From MPNO01 sp965200535 (GTDB lineage: Bacteria > Pseudomonadota > Alphaproteobacteria > MPNO01): a stretch of 64,000 nucleotides of DNA. Positions 18,508 through 26,969 of this stretch are shown in pieces (positions within the stretch are counted from its first letter, which is position 1; each line of letters starts with the position of its first letter). The stretch spans positions 124,001-188,000 of the forward strand of contig CBDAUF010000002.1 of NCBI GenBank assembly GCA_965200535.1, read 5' to 3'. The notes beneath the pieces are model-generated. The model was given only the letters and a program-made list of their open reading frames with translations, did no database searches and had not been told where the DNA came from. The position numbers and the translations under genes are program-made.

Positions 18508-19102
18508 TCCCGCGGCCCTTGTTGTCGCCGATGCCAGTGTCGCAATCAATTTGAATGCGACCGGTTTCGCCGATTCCATATTGGATGCGCTACCGAACAG
18601 GTTTGTTGTTGTTGAGGAAGTCGCGCTTGAGCTTGAAAACAGGCAGCGTCATGGCCGTAACGACGCTGACGCTCTCAACACACTCGTCGCTGCTGACCGC
18701 GTTGACATCGTGCGGTTGGGAAACCTCGCCAAAGAATACTTTACAGTCCTGGTCTCAGGACCGACGGTTGAGACGCTCGACGACGGTGAAGCTGCCACGA
18801 TTGGCTTTGCACTAGAACAAAGCGCTACAGCCCTGTTTGACGAACGTAAAGCTAGAAGACTTTGTGCAGAACGCTTCGGCGCATTGGCCATCGGCTGTAC
18901 TGTCGACCTCTTGACTCACGACAGAATTGAGCTTGCGCTGGGACATAACAAGCTTGTGGAGGCCGTATTCAACGCTCTGAAGCACGGTCGTATGCGCGTG
19001 TTGCCACAGCATGTGGATTGGGTTGTCGATCTGATAGGTCCTGAGCGAGCGGCGCAATGTGCTTCATTGCCAAGATCAGTCAGGTATTCCTATCAAAATT
19101 AA
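18482..19102 (+). CDS. PIN-like nuclease
   Basis: About 206 aa from the ATG at 18482, overlapping the regulator's end by 26 bp; a later start is possible. The PIN fold is indicated by ALVVADASVAINLN at the start, LDDGEAATIGFALEQ in the middle and ATALFDERKARRLCAERF, supplying acidic residues for metal binding, as in the COG2405-type PIN proteins. It could be the RNA-cleaving effector of the operon. With the upstream XRE-ImmA protein it resembles a toxin with a protease-type regulator (inference). Confidence 0.72.
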   Translation: MECRSCLNDPAALVVADASVAINLNATGFADSILDALPNRFVVVEEVALELENRQRHGRNDADALNTLVAADRVDIVRLGNLAKEYFTVLVSGPTVETLDDGEAATIGFALEQSATALFDERKARRLCAERFGALAIGCTVDLLTHDRIELALGHNKLVEAVFNALKHGRMRVLPQHVDWVVDLIGPERAAQCASLPRSVRYSYQN

Positions 19103-19168
19103 GGAAAACGACGTCGTCCGCGAATGCTGAAACAATAGGGAATTATAGGCTATAGTAACAAAGGGATC

Positions 19169-19197
19169 TTGACCGTCGCGATCCAAGCCCTTATAAT
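19169..19197 (+). promoter_or_regulatory. Sigma-70 promoter of the IS1595 relic
   Basis: TTGACC (19169-19174), a 17-bp spacer and a consensus TATAAT (19192-19197), 25 bp before the ATG of the truncated transposase; GGGAG is the ribosome site. Confidence 0.7.
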
Positions 19198-19222
19198 AGA
19201 GTAACAATTCTGGGAGACGACA

Positions 19223-19279
19223 ATGGCAACGAACGCACCCGGCAAGCACTATCGCAAGGGTCTGACGCTGGCCCAGTGA
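19223..19279 (+). pseudogene. IS1595-family transposase, N-terminal stub
   Basis: Eighteen codons (GKHYRKGLTLAQ) match the N-terminus of IS1595 transposases; the complete one at 46681-47655 begins similarly (GKAHRKGITLLQ). The frame then stops at TGA where unrelated sequence begins at about 19280, so the rest of the gene was cut away by a later insertion or deletion. Confidence 0.6.
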
Positions 19280-19379
19280 CAGTGATGGTCTAAACTTGCG
19301 CTTATTCGCCGATTTGGTTGCCTGATTTTGGTGTCGTCGTAGCAGTCGTCTGTTGTTTGGAGGGTTTTTCGGCGGAGCG

Positions 19380-19441
19380 GAGGATAGGCGGCTTGGCGCA
19401 GCGACCGTCCTCGAGTCTGGCAAGGCAAGCCGCCTATCCTC
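19380..19441. repeat. Long-armed hairpin 1
   Basis: GAGGATAGGCGGCTTG (19380-19395) is the exact reverse complement of 19426-19441. The 16-bp arms are separated by 30 bp. It lies between the IS1595 stub and the IS21 relic and could be part of an IS end or an RNA structure. Confidence 0.7.
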
Positions 19442-19542
19442 AGCGAGCAGCGGGCACGTTTTGGATGACCTCCGGGTTGCCAGCTTGAGTTCTTCGCGCC
19501 TGACATGGAGGACGACCGGGGTAGAGGCGGGCGACTGAGAAC

Positions 19543-19591
19543 GATGCGGCGCCGGCTACGTCTGCTTGCTGGCAAAAGCCGGCGCCGCATC
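19543..19591. repeat. Long-armed hairpin 2
   Basis: GATGCGGCGCCGGCT (19543-19557) and its exact reverse complement (19577-19591) with a 19-bp loop, just 100 bp after hairpin 1. No gene overlaps either structure. Confidence 0.7.
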
Positions 19592-19677
19592 CCCCGAGCC
19601 ATGCCGGGCACGGCTCAGATGCACAGTATCGTGCGGGATTTCGGGGGGGGGCGAGCCCGTTCTCGTCGAGTGCCGCG

Positions 19678-20124
19678 ATGAAGCCCTTCGGCCGCCTGTT
19701 CAACTGCCCGCATTGCCATCGGCAGGTTGTTCTCTGCCCCCGCTGCGACCGCGGCAACCACTATTGCTCCAGAGGGTGCAGCGAGAGCGTCTGTCGGGAA
19801 GCGCAGCGTCTTGCTGGGCGGCGCTACCAGGACAGCCTGACGGGTCGGCGCAAGCACGCGGCGCGCCAGAGACGCTATCGGAACCGTCAGCGATGTGAGG
19901 CGCTTCACAATCGAGGCTGCGGGCAGAAAGTGACGCATCACCCTTTGACCCGTGAGCCCCGCTGTCCTGTTGTGCCACGGACGCCGGGGCGCCGCGGCGC
20001 AACGCACCCCATCGGGGTCGAGGAGCCCGCCGGAGTCTTGCGCTGCCGGCGCTGCGGCCGGTTCTGCGCGGTGTTCGTCCATCCGGGCCTGCGCCCGGTG
20101 CAGCACTTGGCACGAGAGGGGTGA
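19678..20124 (+). CDS. Zinc-binding accessory protein of an IS21-like element
   Basis: A 148-aa cysteine-rich protein: CPHCHRQVVLCPRC at residues 9-22, HYCSRGCSESVC and a final CRRCGRFCAVFV. Basic stretches (RHAARQRRYRNRQRCEA) suggest nucleic-acid binding. It ends 2 bp before the istA-like frame, and small zinc proteins in this position are common upstream of IS21-type transposase genes. The role is unknown; the element itself is broken downstream. Confidence 0.6.
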   Translation: MKPFGRLFNCPHCHRQVVLCPRCDRGNHYCSRGCSESVCREAQRLAGRRYQDSLTGRRKHAARQRRYRNRQRCEALHNRGCGQKVTHHPLTREPRCPVVPRTPGRRGATHPIGVEEPAGVLRCRRCGRFCAVFVHPGLRPVQHLAREG

Positions 20125-20126
20125 GA

Positions 20127-20640
20127 TGACGATCGACAAGGAAACAAGCACGGAGATCCTGCGGCTGCATCACGCCGAGAAGTGGAAGATCGGCACGATC
20201 GCAGATCAGCTCGGCCTCCATCACAGCACCGTCCGACGCGCGATCGAGGACGCCGGTGAGCCTCTGCATCAGAGGCGGCGGCGTTCGAAGCTCGATCCCT
20301 TCATCCCCTTCATCGAGCAGATACTCGAGGACTATCCGAAGCTGTCGGCGAGCCGGCTCTATGAGATGGTGCGCGCGCGGCTGCCAGGGGAGGAGCCAGG
20401 GACACTTCCGCCGCGTGATCGCCTCCATGCGCCCAAAGCCAGCAGCTGAGGCCTATCTGCGGCTGAAGACGTTGCCCGGCGAGCAGGCCCAGGTCGATTG
20501 GGTCCACTTCGGCACGGTCAGGATCAGCCGCGCCGAGCGCCCGTTGATGGGCTTCGTGATGGTGCTCAGCTACTCGCACCTCATCTTCCTGCGCTTCTAC
20601 GCCAGCGTCAACATCAGGCCGGCCGTCGGTCACCTGCACC
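20127..20640 (+). pseudogene. IS21-family IstA transposase, frameshifted and truncated
   Basis: The N-terminus has an HTH (KIGTIADQLGLHHSTVRRAI), then the reading phase changes at about 20385-20395 and continues as AAEAYLRLKTLPGEQAQVDW with the first catalytic Asp in QVDWVHFG. Similarity ends near FYASVN at about 20620, where the maintenance-module DNA begins. It lacks the rest of the DDE core and IstB. Confidence 0.75.
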
Positions 20641-20755
20641 CCTGCCATGCCGCGCGCCGCGGAGAGGAGAGCCTGGCCGTGAGGGGGCGGCGGTCGGGTG
20701 TCCGGGGGAGGGCGCCCGGCTGCCGTTCCCGCCCTGACACGATGGAGACGGCGAC

Positions 20756-21085
20756 ATGACTGCAGCGATCGCACTTCCCGGCAACACGGCAAACACCTTT
20801 CTGACGCATTTCTTCGGCGCCGGCCTGGCCGACGACCGCTACGTCGTGGAGAGGTTCAAGGCTCTGGCGAACGGAGACATTCGCCGCTGCCCCGAACGGG
20901 TCCCCGCGGCGAAGAAGGGCGCCCGCAAGACAAAATACCCCACGGCCACGCTGAAGGCGGTGAAGGAGATGCGGCCCGCGCGCACCGAGATCATCATCTG
21001 CACCGGGCTTCGCAGCCGCGGCGGCGTCCAGGTCTGGGGTGTCGTGGCCGCGGGGCTTCTGTGCGACCGCAAGCAGAAGGGGTGA
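20756..21085 (+). CDS. Hypothetical protein of the maintenance module
   Basis: A 109-aa protein without a recognised domain (N-terminus MTAAIALPGNTANTFLTHFFG; basic middle AAKKGARKTKYPTATLKAVKEM; C-terminus VWGVVAAGLLCDRK). It opens the maintenance module immediately right of the IS21 relic and is repeated, incompletely, at the right window edge. Confidence 0.55.
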   Translation: MTAAIALPGNTANTFLTHFFGAGLADDRYVVERFKALANGDIRRCPERVPAAKKGARKTKYPTATLKAVKEMRPARTEIIICTGLRSRGGVQVWGVVAAGLLCDRKQKG

Positions 21086-21094
21086 ACGGTTTCC

Positions 21095-22189
21095 GTGATG
21101 GACGTCCTGCCGGCGGCCTGCCGGCCGGGCGCCCTCCGTTCCTTCCACCCCGACATGGAGAACCCCGGCATGGCCTATCGCGATCCCGCCCGGGGGCGGG
21201 CCGCAGACCGCGAGCGGTTCAGGAAGCGCCGCGCCGCGCGCCTCGCGGCCGGATTGTGCCCCAGGTGCGGCAAGACCGGGCCGGCGCCGGGGCGCAGCCT
21301 CTGCGAGCCCTGCACCGACAGACGAAACCGCGCGAGCCGCGCGAGGGACGCCCGGCTGAAGGCGGAAGGTCGGCCGCGCCGGGATCCGGAGAAGGCGAGG
21401 GACTATCGGCGCAAGCGATCCCGCCGCGTGACCGCCGAGCGCCTCGCCGACGGGATCTGTACCAGGTGCGGCAAGGCCCCGGCGGCGCCGGACCGCACCT
21501 CCTGCGAGCCGTGCCTGGAGGCGCGCCGCGCCGCCGACCGCGCGAAGTACCGCGCCGGCAAGGAAACCGGCGCCCTGTACGGCGGCGCCGATGTGGAGAT
21601 GAAACGCCGGATCGCGCGCATCGCCAGCCGCAAGCGCGAGAAAGCCCGGCGCGCAGCCGGGTCCTGCATCCGCTGCGGCAAGCGCCCGCCCGTCGACGGC
21701 GGAACCACGTGCGCGCCATGCCGCGACAAGCGGCAGCAGGCGGAAAGGCAGCGGTATTGCGATCGCAGGGCCGCCCGCTTGTGTACCCGCTGCGGCGGCC
21801 CCACGACCGACGGCGGCGCCCGGTGCGCGCCCTGTTCGGCGATCGAAGCCGAGAGCCGGTCGGCCGAACGGAAGAATGCCGCGGCCCGCCGGAGGTACCG
21901 GTCCCGGCGTTCACGCAGCGAATGCACGGATTGCGGCGCTGCCTCGCACGGGGCCGCAAGGTGCGATCCGTGCGCCCGCCGATCGTACGAGCGCTCCGAT
22001 CATGTCCGCGGCATGCCGCTTTATGCGCCGAGCTTCACGGTGATCGAGATCGAGACCGGCGCGTGTCACGGAACCTTCGACTGCGAGGCCGACGTGGTGC
22101 TCTGCCTCGCTTTCGCCGGACTGTCCCGGGACCAGGTCGAGATCGTCGTCGACGAGCCGGTGCTGGCCCGGTTGGCGGGATGGGAATGA
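21095..22189 (+). CDS. Five-fold CxxC zinc-ribbon repeat protein
   Basis: Up to 364 aa; the start could also be 21155 or 21170 (MAYRDPARG), since the first 20-25 residues look unlike the rest. Five repeats each hold two CxxC pairs: LCPRCGKTG...LCEPC, ICTRCGKAP...SCEPC, SCIRCGKRP...TCAPC, LCTRCGGPT...RCAPC and ECTDCGAAS...RCDPC. Very basic linkers rich in Arg/Ala/Lys connect them. The last about 60 residues are a separate acidic segment (VIEIETGACHGTFDCEAD). It probably binds nucleic acid through structural zinc; the function is unknown. An identical copy lies at 62723-63817. Confidence 0.75.
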   Translation: MMDVLPAACRPGALRSFHPDMENPGMAYRDPARGRAADRERFRKRRAARLAAGLCPRCGKTGPAPGRSLCEPCTDRRNRASRARDARLKAEGRPRRDPEKARDYRRKRSRRVTAERLADGICTRCGKAPAAPDRTSCEPCLEARRAADRAKYRAGKETGALYGGADVEMKRRIARIASRKREKARRAAGSCIRCGKRPPVDGGTTCAPCRDKRQQAERQRYCDRRAARLCTRCGGPTTDGGARCAPCSAIEAESRSAERKNAAARRRYRSRRSRSECTDCGAASHGAARCDPCARRSYERSDHVRGMPLYAPSFTVIEIETGACHGTFDCEADVVLCLAFAGLSRDQVEIVVDEPVLARLAGWE

Positions 22190-22570
22190 TGCACCCGGCC
22201 AACCGGATAATGGCGCCGGGTTGCGCGCTTCGCATCGCGGACCGTCTCAACCGCCGCCCCGGCCGCGACCGGGGGTCCCAGACTGCCTTCGCCGAGCGCC
22301 GCCTGCGCGGTGTGCATCGGTAACCGTCGCCCCGGACTGAGCCCCCGCCGGCGAAGGCGGCAGACCGGGTGCGCTCGAGTTCGCGGGGGGCGGGGGCCAT
22401 CCGATACCGCAATGCCCCGGTGTTCGGGCCGGGACCCTCTCATCCCCCGCTTCCCTTCCCGCCGCTCTTCCGGAGTCGGAGTTTCGCGAGTGCCGGGCGA
22501 GCGCCCGGAAGGGTGGGGGGAGCAGGTCCTCCCGCCGGATGTCCGCGGCGCAGACAGCGGAGGTTTCCCA
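22190..22570. other. Intergenic, no gene recognised
   Basis: No convincing gene on either strand between the zinc-ribbon gene and the 43-aa ORF; no promoter stands out in this GC-rich stretch. Confidence 0.4.
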
Positions 22571-22702
22571 ATGTTCGATTTCGACCGCGATCCCGACACC
22601 GGCTGCGACACCCCGACCGCATCCGATCTCCTCGCCGAGGCAGGCCTCGATCCGAGAACCATCCGCGAGGTCCTCGCAGGGTCCGACGGCCAGGGAGAGT
22701 AG
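22571..22702 (+). CDS. Small acidic protein (43 aa)
   Basis: Begins MFDFDRDPDTGCDTPTASDL and ends VLAGSDGQGE. It is strongly acidic, starts after a purine-rich stretch and lies about 100 bp before ssb. No family recognised. Conservation in the mirrored copy is not independent evidence because the copies are identical. Confidence 0.45.
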   Translation: MFDFDRDPDTGCDTPTASDLLAEAGLDPRTIREVLAGSDGQGE

Positions 22703-22805
22703 AGCAGGGCTTGAGAAAAGTGAGCGGAAGGGGGCTGGAGAGAGGGTCCGGTTCCCGTCCGTTCGCCAACCCATCGTCAACATCGAGATACCGAGGAGAA
22801 CGGAC

Positions 22806-23261
22806 ATGGCTTTCGGACTGAACAGGGCGGAACTGATCGGGCGCATCGGCGCCGACGTCGTCGTCAACCATCTCGCATCGGGCGGCCGCGTCGCCAATTT
22901 CAGCGTGGCGACCGACGAGAGCTATACGGATCGCAATTCCGGCGGGCGCATCGACAAGACCGAGTGGCACCGCGTCGTCACCTTCCAGGACGGGCTGATC
23001 GACATGCTGGAGAAGCACGCGAAGAAGGGCCGCCTGGTCTACGTCGCGGGCAAGCTGCAGACGCGGCGCTGGAAGCGGGACGGCGAGGACTCGGACCGCT
23101 TCTCCACCGAGATCCTGCTGGTCCCCGGCGGGCGGATCCAGTTCCTCGAGAAGCCGAACGGGGCGAACGGCAACGGCGCGGCCGAGGCGCCCGTGAGCGG
23201 GTCGGCCATGCCGGGTGCGGACGCTCCGGCGCAGACCGACGGGACGGACATTCCTTTCTGA
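22806..23261 (+). CDS. ssb: Single-stranded DNA-binding protein
   Basis: A 151-aa SSB. The OB fold is seen in LNRAELIGRIGADVVV, VANFSVATDESY, TEWHRVVTFQ and KGRLVYVAGKLQTRRW. A Gly/Ala/Pro-rich linker leads to the acidic tip DIPF that recruits replication and repair proteins. It starts at the ATG at 22806 after an AGGAG site. Plasmid- and ICE-borne SSBs protect incoming single strands during conjugation, which fits the nearby relaxase genes. An identical copy lies at 61651-62106. Confidence 0.92.
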   Translation: MAFGLNRAELIGRIGADVVVNHLASGGRVANFSVATDESYTDRNSGGRIDKTEWHRVVTFQDGLIDMLEKHAKKGRLVYVAGKLQTRRWKRDGEDSDRFSTEILLVPGGRIQFLEKPNGANGNGAAEAPVSGSAMPGADAPAQTDGTDIPF

Positions 23262-23590
23262 CGACGCCATCCCGGCGCGCACCATCGGGGGCGATCCCCT
23301 GCCCGATCTACGGCAGGGGGCCGCCCCCGTTCTCATGCAGCCGGTCTCGAGCCCGCACTCCGCGCCCTGCCGCTTCCGGCGCCGCGCTCGCCCCTCGCTA
23401 CCGCGAAGGTGCGTCCGTGCGGTTACCGCCGGCGCTGGTCGCCGCTGTCCCCGAGGGCGGCGACTTCAACGGCGATCTTCCCGCTCTCGATGCGCCTCTG
23501 CTCCGCGTCCGACTGGCGCCGCCGTTCCGCTGCGCGGGAGGTAGAGGAGAGCAGAGGGTCGGGCGAGCCGACCCGAGGAGGAGGGAGTTC
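23262..23590. other. Intergenic, no gene recognised
   Basis: Between ssb and the DUF4326 gene. A short GC hairpin (about 23317-23332) follows ssb and could act as a weak terminator; no protein is recognised. Purine-rich GAGGAGGGAG near 23575-23588 is the ribosome site of the next gene. Confidence 0.4.
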
Positions 23591-23926
23591 ATGGAAACCG
23601 TCGTCAACCTCAGGCGCGAACCGGAACTGCGCGAGGCGTTCGCGTATAGCACCGTCTGCAACGACACCGTGCTCATCGACCGCCGCACGAAATGGGGCAA
23701 CCCCTTCCGCATCGGCCCCGGTCAGAACCGCGAGCAGGCCGTCGCCCGCTACCGCGAGGACCTGTGGCGCCGCATCCGGGCGGGCGGGATCCCGCTCATG
23801 GACCTCGCGGAACTCGACGGCTGCTGGCTCGCCTGCTGGTGCGACCCCTTGCCTTGTCACGGCCATGTCCTCGCACGCGCCGCCGCATGGGCCTCCCGCG
23901 TCCTGGCGCGGCGGGCCGATGAATGA
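23591..23926 (+). CDS. DUF4326 domain protein
   Basis: A 111-aa protein with the DUF4326 signature: TKWGNPFRIG near residues 35-44, a basic R.E..RWRRI-type helix and LACWCDPLPCHGHVLARAA with paired cysteines near the C-terminus. The family is widespread on plasmids and phages; its activity is unknown. A strong GAGGAGGGAG ribosome site precedes it. Identical copy at 60986-61321. Confidence 0.85.
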   Translation: METVVNLRREPELREAFAYSTVCNDTVLIDRRTKWGNPFRIGPGQNREQAVARYREDLWRRIRAGGIPLMDLAELDGCWLACWCDPLPCHGHVLARAAAWASRVLARRADE

Positions 23927-23984
23927 TGCCCCGCCGGACCGTCCATTCGCTCCGAACCCTGCAACCCGAGATCTGGAAATCGTC

Positions 23985-24986
23985 ATGAACACCAACGACA
24001 CCGTCATGAGCGACGCATTCGCACGCGCCGGCTTCGATGCCGATACCCTCGACCGGAACCACGCTGGCGATACCGGCAGCGAGGAACGCCATGCCGCATC
24101 CGCCACCGCGGCAGTCTGCGAGCACGCAGCCCTCTACGGCGCAACCCCCGAGCGCGGCGAGTTCGACCCCCGCGAGGTCTGGGACAAGGACGATGCGCTC
24201 GATGCAATCGGCGAAGCCTTCCGCGTCCTGGCCCACGGCGTCGCCCCCGACGGAACCCAGCTCGCCGACGAACGCGAGAGCCTGCTGTGGGGTTTCGTCA
24301 ACATGCTCGACGCACAGACCCGCAGGCTCGACCGCGGCGCCGACCGCCTCGTCCCGGAGATGCAGGACCTCGCCCGCGCCCAGGACGGAACCGAGATCAA
24401 GTCCCGCGAACTGGAACTCCTCACCGACCGCGCGCACAACCTCGCCGCACGGCGCGACGCGTTCGAGACCATGCGCGATGCCGCAGCCGACGCCTACCGC
24501 GCAGAGACCGGCGATGTCTGGCGCCCGAGGCACGGATCGCACACCAGCCGGACCGGACACCTCACCTCCGCCGCCATCGACGCCCGCGACTTCATCCGCG
24601 CCCGCAAGGACCGCGAGACACAGGCCCACCTGCCGCAGGGAACGCTCATCGCCATCGCCGGCGGCAAGGACGTCGCGGACCCCGCCGCCGTCATCGACTG
24701 CCTCGACAGGGTCCGCGCCAAGTACAGCGACATGGTCCTCGTCCACGGCGGCGGGCCCGGCGTCGAGCGGATCGCGGCGCAGTGGGCAGACCGCAACGGC
24801 GTCCACCAGATCGTCTGCAAGCCCGACTGGAATGCCCACGGACGCGCCGCCCCCTTCCGCCGGAACGACGAACTGCTCGACCTCCTGCCCAAGGGCGTCA
24901 TCGCATTCCCCGGCTCCGGCATCACCGAGAACCTGGTCGACAAGGCAAGGCAGCTCGGCATCCCGGTACAGCGCATCGCCGCCTGA
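23985..24986 (+). CDS. DUF2493 (SLOG-like) protein
   Basis: A 333-aa protein. The N-terminal 200 residues are a helical domain seen in plasmid genes (ALYGATPERGEFDPREVWDK, DERESLLWGFVNMLDAQTRR). The C-terminal third is a Rossmann-type SLOG/DUF2493 domain: LIAIAGGKD, MVLVHGGGPGVERIAAQWA, VIAFPGSGITENLVDKARQ. SLOG domains bind nucleotides or nucleotide-sugars. ATG 23985 is preferred because the related gene at 26000 has the same upstream GAGATCGTCATGA-type context; 23920 is an alternative overlapping the previous stop. The copy at the right of the window has lost the SLOG half. Confidence 0.8.
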   Translation: MNTNDTVMSDAFARAGFDADTLDRNHAGDTGSEERHAASATAAVCEHAALYGATPERGEFDPREVWDKDDALDAIGEAFRVLAHGVAPDGTQLADERESLLWGFVNMLDAQTRRLDRGADRLVPEMQDLARAQDGTEIKSRELELLTDRAHNLAARRDAFETMRDAAADAYRAETGDVWRPRHGSHTSRTGHLTSAAIDARDFIRARKDRETQAHLPQGTLIAIAGGKDVADPAAVIDCLDRVRAKYSDMVLVHGGGPGVERIAAQWADRNGVHQIVCKPDWNAHGRAAPFRRNDELLDLLPKGVIAFPGSGITENLVDKARQLGIPVQRIAA

Positions 24987-25440
24987 CCGAACTCCCATCG
25001 GGCCGCGTCGCTCCGGCGCGGCCCGTTCATCCTTCCCGACACCATCCGATGCAGCAGCCGGTGGATCGGCACCCGCCACCATGAAAACAACGAGACGTCG
25101 GGACTCCGATGCCGCAACGGTGTTCGAATAAGAAACAGAAGAAGCAGGGCGACCCCTGCGGGCCGGGCTCTCCGCTGCAATCTCCGCTGCGCTCCGATTT
25201 ACGCTGCGATCCCTGTCGCCGCCGTCCTCCTCTGCAAGACCCTCGACAGGCCCGTCGATACAGTCGTGTGCTGGACGGCGGGCGGCGCGGTCACCGGCGG
25301 CACCGGCATGGCCATCCGCATCGCCAGGGCCCACGGCATCCCGGTGTTCAATCTCGCATCGGTGCCGGCCCCTTTTTCCGTGCAGTCGATCCGGAGGAAG
25401 CCCGTCCGCGCGCCGCGCCCGCGCCTTCGACGGAACCCAT
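24987..25440. other. Degraded sequence with a fragment of a plasmid protein
   Basis: No intact gene. In the plus frame at about 25264-25360, GGAVTGGTGMAIRIARAHGIPVFNLA matches, from memory, the end of small nucleotide-binding-like proteins common on alphaproteobacterial plasmids; the phase then changes, so it is a relic. Confidence 0.35.
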
Positions 25441-25717
25441 GCCGGCGCCCGCGGTCTCACGCGCTGCCGCTTACGGGCGCTCCGCTTCCACCCCGCGCAA
25501 GGCGCTCGGGCGCTTCCACGGCCGCGCCGTCCGCTTCGCCGCCGTCGATGCCGCTGCGCTCGTCGTCGGCGAAGGCGTCGAGACCGTGCTCTCGTTGATC
25601 GCCGCGGCGCTCTCCGGACGGGCCGATACGCGAGGCCTCGCCGCGCCCTCCCTCCCGGCACCGGACCCGGCCGAACCGCCCGTCGCGCCGTACAGGGGGA
25701 AACAGGGCACGACGTGA
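25441..25717 (+). pseudogene. Toprim-domain protein fragment
   Basis: The frame reads RFHGRAVRFAAVDAAALVVGEGVETVLSLIAA, matching the start of the Toprim domain in plasmid primase-like proteins, where the Glu of VGEGxET is catalytic. The remaining domain is missing; the frame ends at 25717 in unrelated sequence. Probably the remains of a primase/helicase that replicated the element. Confidence 0.5.
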
Positions 25718-25999
25718 CGCCCCATTGTGCCACGCGTCCTCCCTGCGCCAACCCCTGCGGGGTCCTCCGCTCCGCTCCGGCCGGGTCGCGAAAGGCAACG
25801 GCGCTGCCGCGCCTGGACCTGTTGCGACGCGCGACCGTGGCTCAGTCGCTCCGCCCCCTGCGCCCGCACCACTCGCGCATCGCAACAGGTCATGCCTTTC
25901 GGACCCGGTGGCTGCGGTCCGGGCGCGTGACACAACGGGACATCACATCGGGGCGCCACGCTCCGGACCGCGCAGCAAACCATGATCGGGAGATCGTCA
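25718..25999. other. Intergenic upstream of the second DUF2493 gene
   Basis: No gene recognised. It ends with CGGGAGATCGTC just before the ATG at 26000, the probable ribosome site. Confidence 0.4.
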
Positions 26000-26845
26000 T
26001 GACCGTTCACACCAGCGAAGCCAACACCGTCACCGCATCCGTCTGCGACGCCGCCGCACTCTACGGCGCAACCCCCGAACGCGGCGAAACCGACACCCGC
26101 GACATCTGGGACCGGGACGACGCACTCGATGCCGTCACCGAGGCCTTCCGCATCCTCGCCCAAGGCGTCGCCCCCGACGGAACGCAGATCGCAGACGAAC
26201 GCGAAAGCCTGCTCTGGGGCTTCGTCAACGCCTTCGACGCACAGGTCCGCAGGCTCGACCGCGCCGTCGATCGTATCGCACCCGAACTCCGCGACCTCGC
26301 CAACGCGCAGGACGGAACCGAGATCAACGCCCGCGAACTGGAACTCCTCACCGACCGCGCGCGCAACCTCGGCGACCGCCGCGACGCCTTCGAGACCATG
26401 CGCGACGCCGCCGCCGACGCCTACCGCACCAGCACCGGCGACGTCTGGCGCCCGCGCCACGGATCGCACACCAGCCAGACCGGAAAACTCACCTCCGCCG
26501 CCATCGACGCAAGAGACTTCATCCGCGCCCGCAAGGACCGGCAGACCGCCGCCCACATGCCGCAAGGAACACTCGTCGCCATCGCCGGCGGCAAGGACGC
26601 CGCAGACCCCGCCGCCGTCATCGACCGCCTCGACAGGGCGCGCGCCAAGCATGCCGACCTCGTCCTCGTCCACGGCGGCGGCCCCGGGGTCGAGCGGATC
26701 GCGGCGCAGTGGGCCGAGCGCAACGGCGTTCACCAGATCGTCTGCAAACCGGACTGGGACCGCCACGGACGCGCCCACCGAGCCCCGTATCCGGGCCACG
26801 GTCATGCTCCTCGGGGCAACCGGCAGCAATCCCGCAGGGCGCTAG
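26000..26845 (+). pseudogene. Second DUF2493 paralogue, C-terminally truncated
   Basis: Closely related to the gene at 23985 through the helical domain and most of the SLOG domain (LVAIAGGKDAADPAAVIDR, LVLVHGGGPGVERIAAQWAE, VCKPDWDRHGRA). It is not a copy: many substitutions, so an older duplication. After DRHGRA the similarity ends and the frame runs into unrelated sequence overlapping the next gene, losing about 45 terminal residues including the FPGSG block. Probably inactive. Confidence 0.65.
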
Positions 26846-26969
26846 CGAAAGGTTACGGCGGTTCCGTTGGGTATTCCGGTTTCGACCGCAAGCGGGACGC
26901 CGACGCTCGATTTCGAGGCAGGGAACTGGCCGGGACCGGCCTGTATATCGACCGGGAGAGGCAGGAAAG

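Larger units (their letters stand above)
20912..24588 (+). repeat. Outer inverted duplication, copy 1
   Basis: Matches 60324-64000 in reverse complement with coordinate sum 84912 throughout; gene products in the two copies are identical. The right end is sharp: after 24588 the two copies diverge in the middle of the DUF2493 gene. The left end is unknown because copy 2 reaches the window edge. Confidence 0.92.

Noticed and set aside
15370..19102. A complete QatABCD system
   Set aside because: A QueC-like gene is present, but no QatA ATPase and no TatD-type QatD nuclease are found; the other genes are XRE-ImmA and PIN. So it is reported as a different, related architecture.
20256..20759. A separate 167-aa gene
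   Set aside because: It is the downstream phase of the frameshifted istA, followed by out-of-family sequence.
25109..25440. A real gene leading into the Toprim fragment
   Set aside because: The first part is Arg/His-rich out-of-phase translation; only the last 90 codons resemble a known domain, and a different phase carries another fragment.
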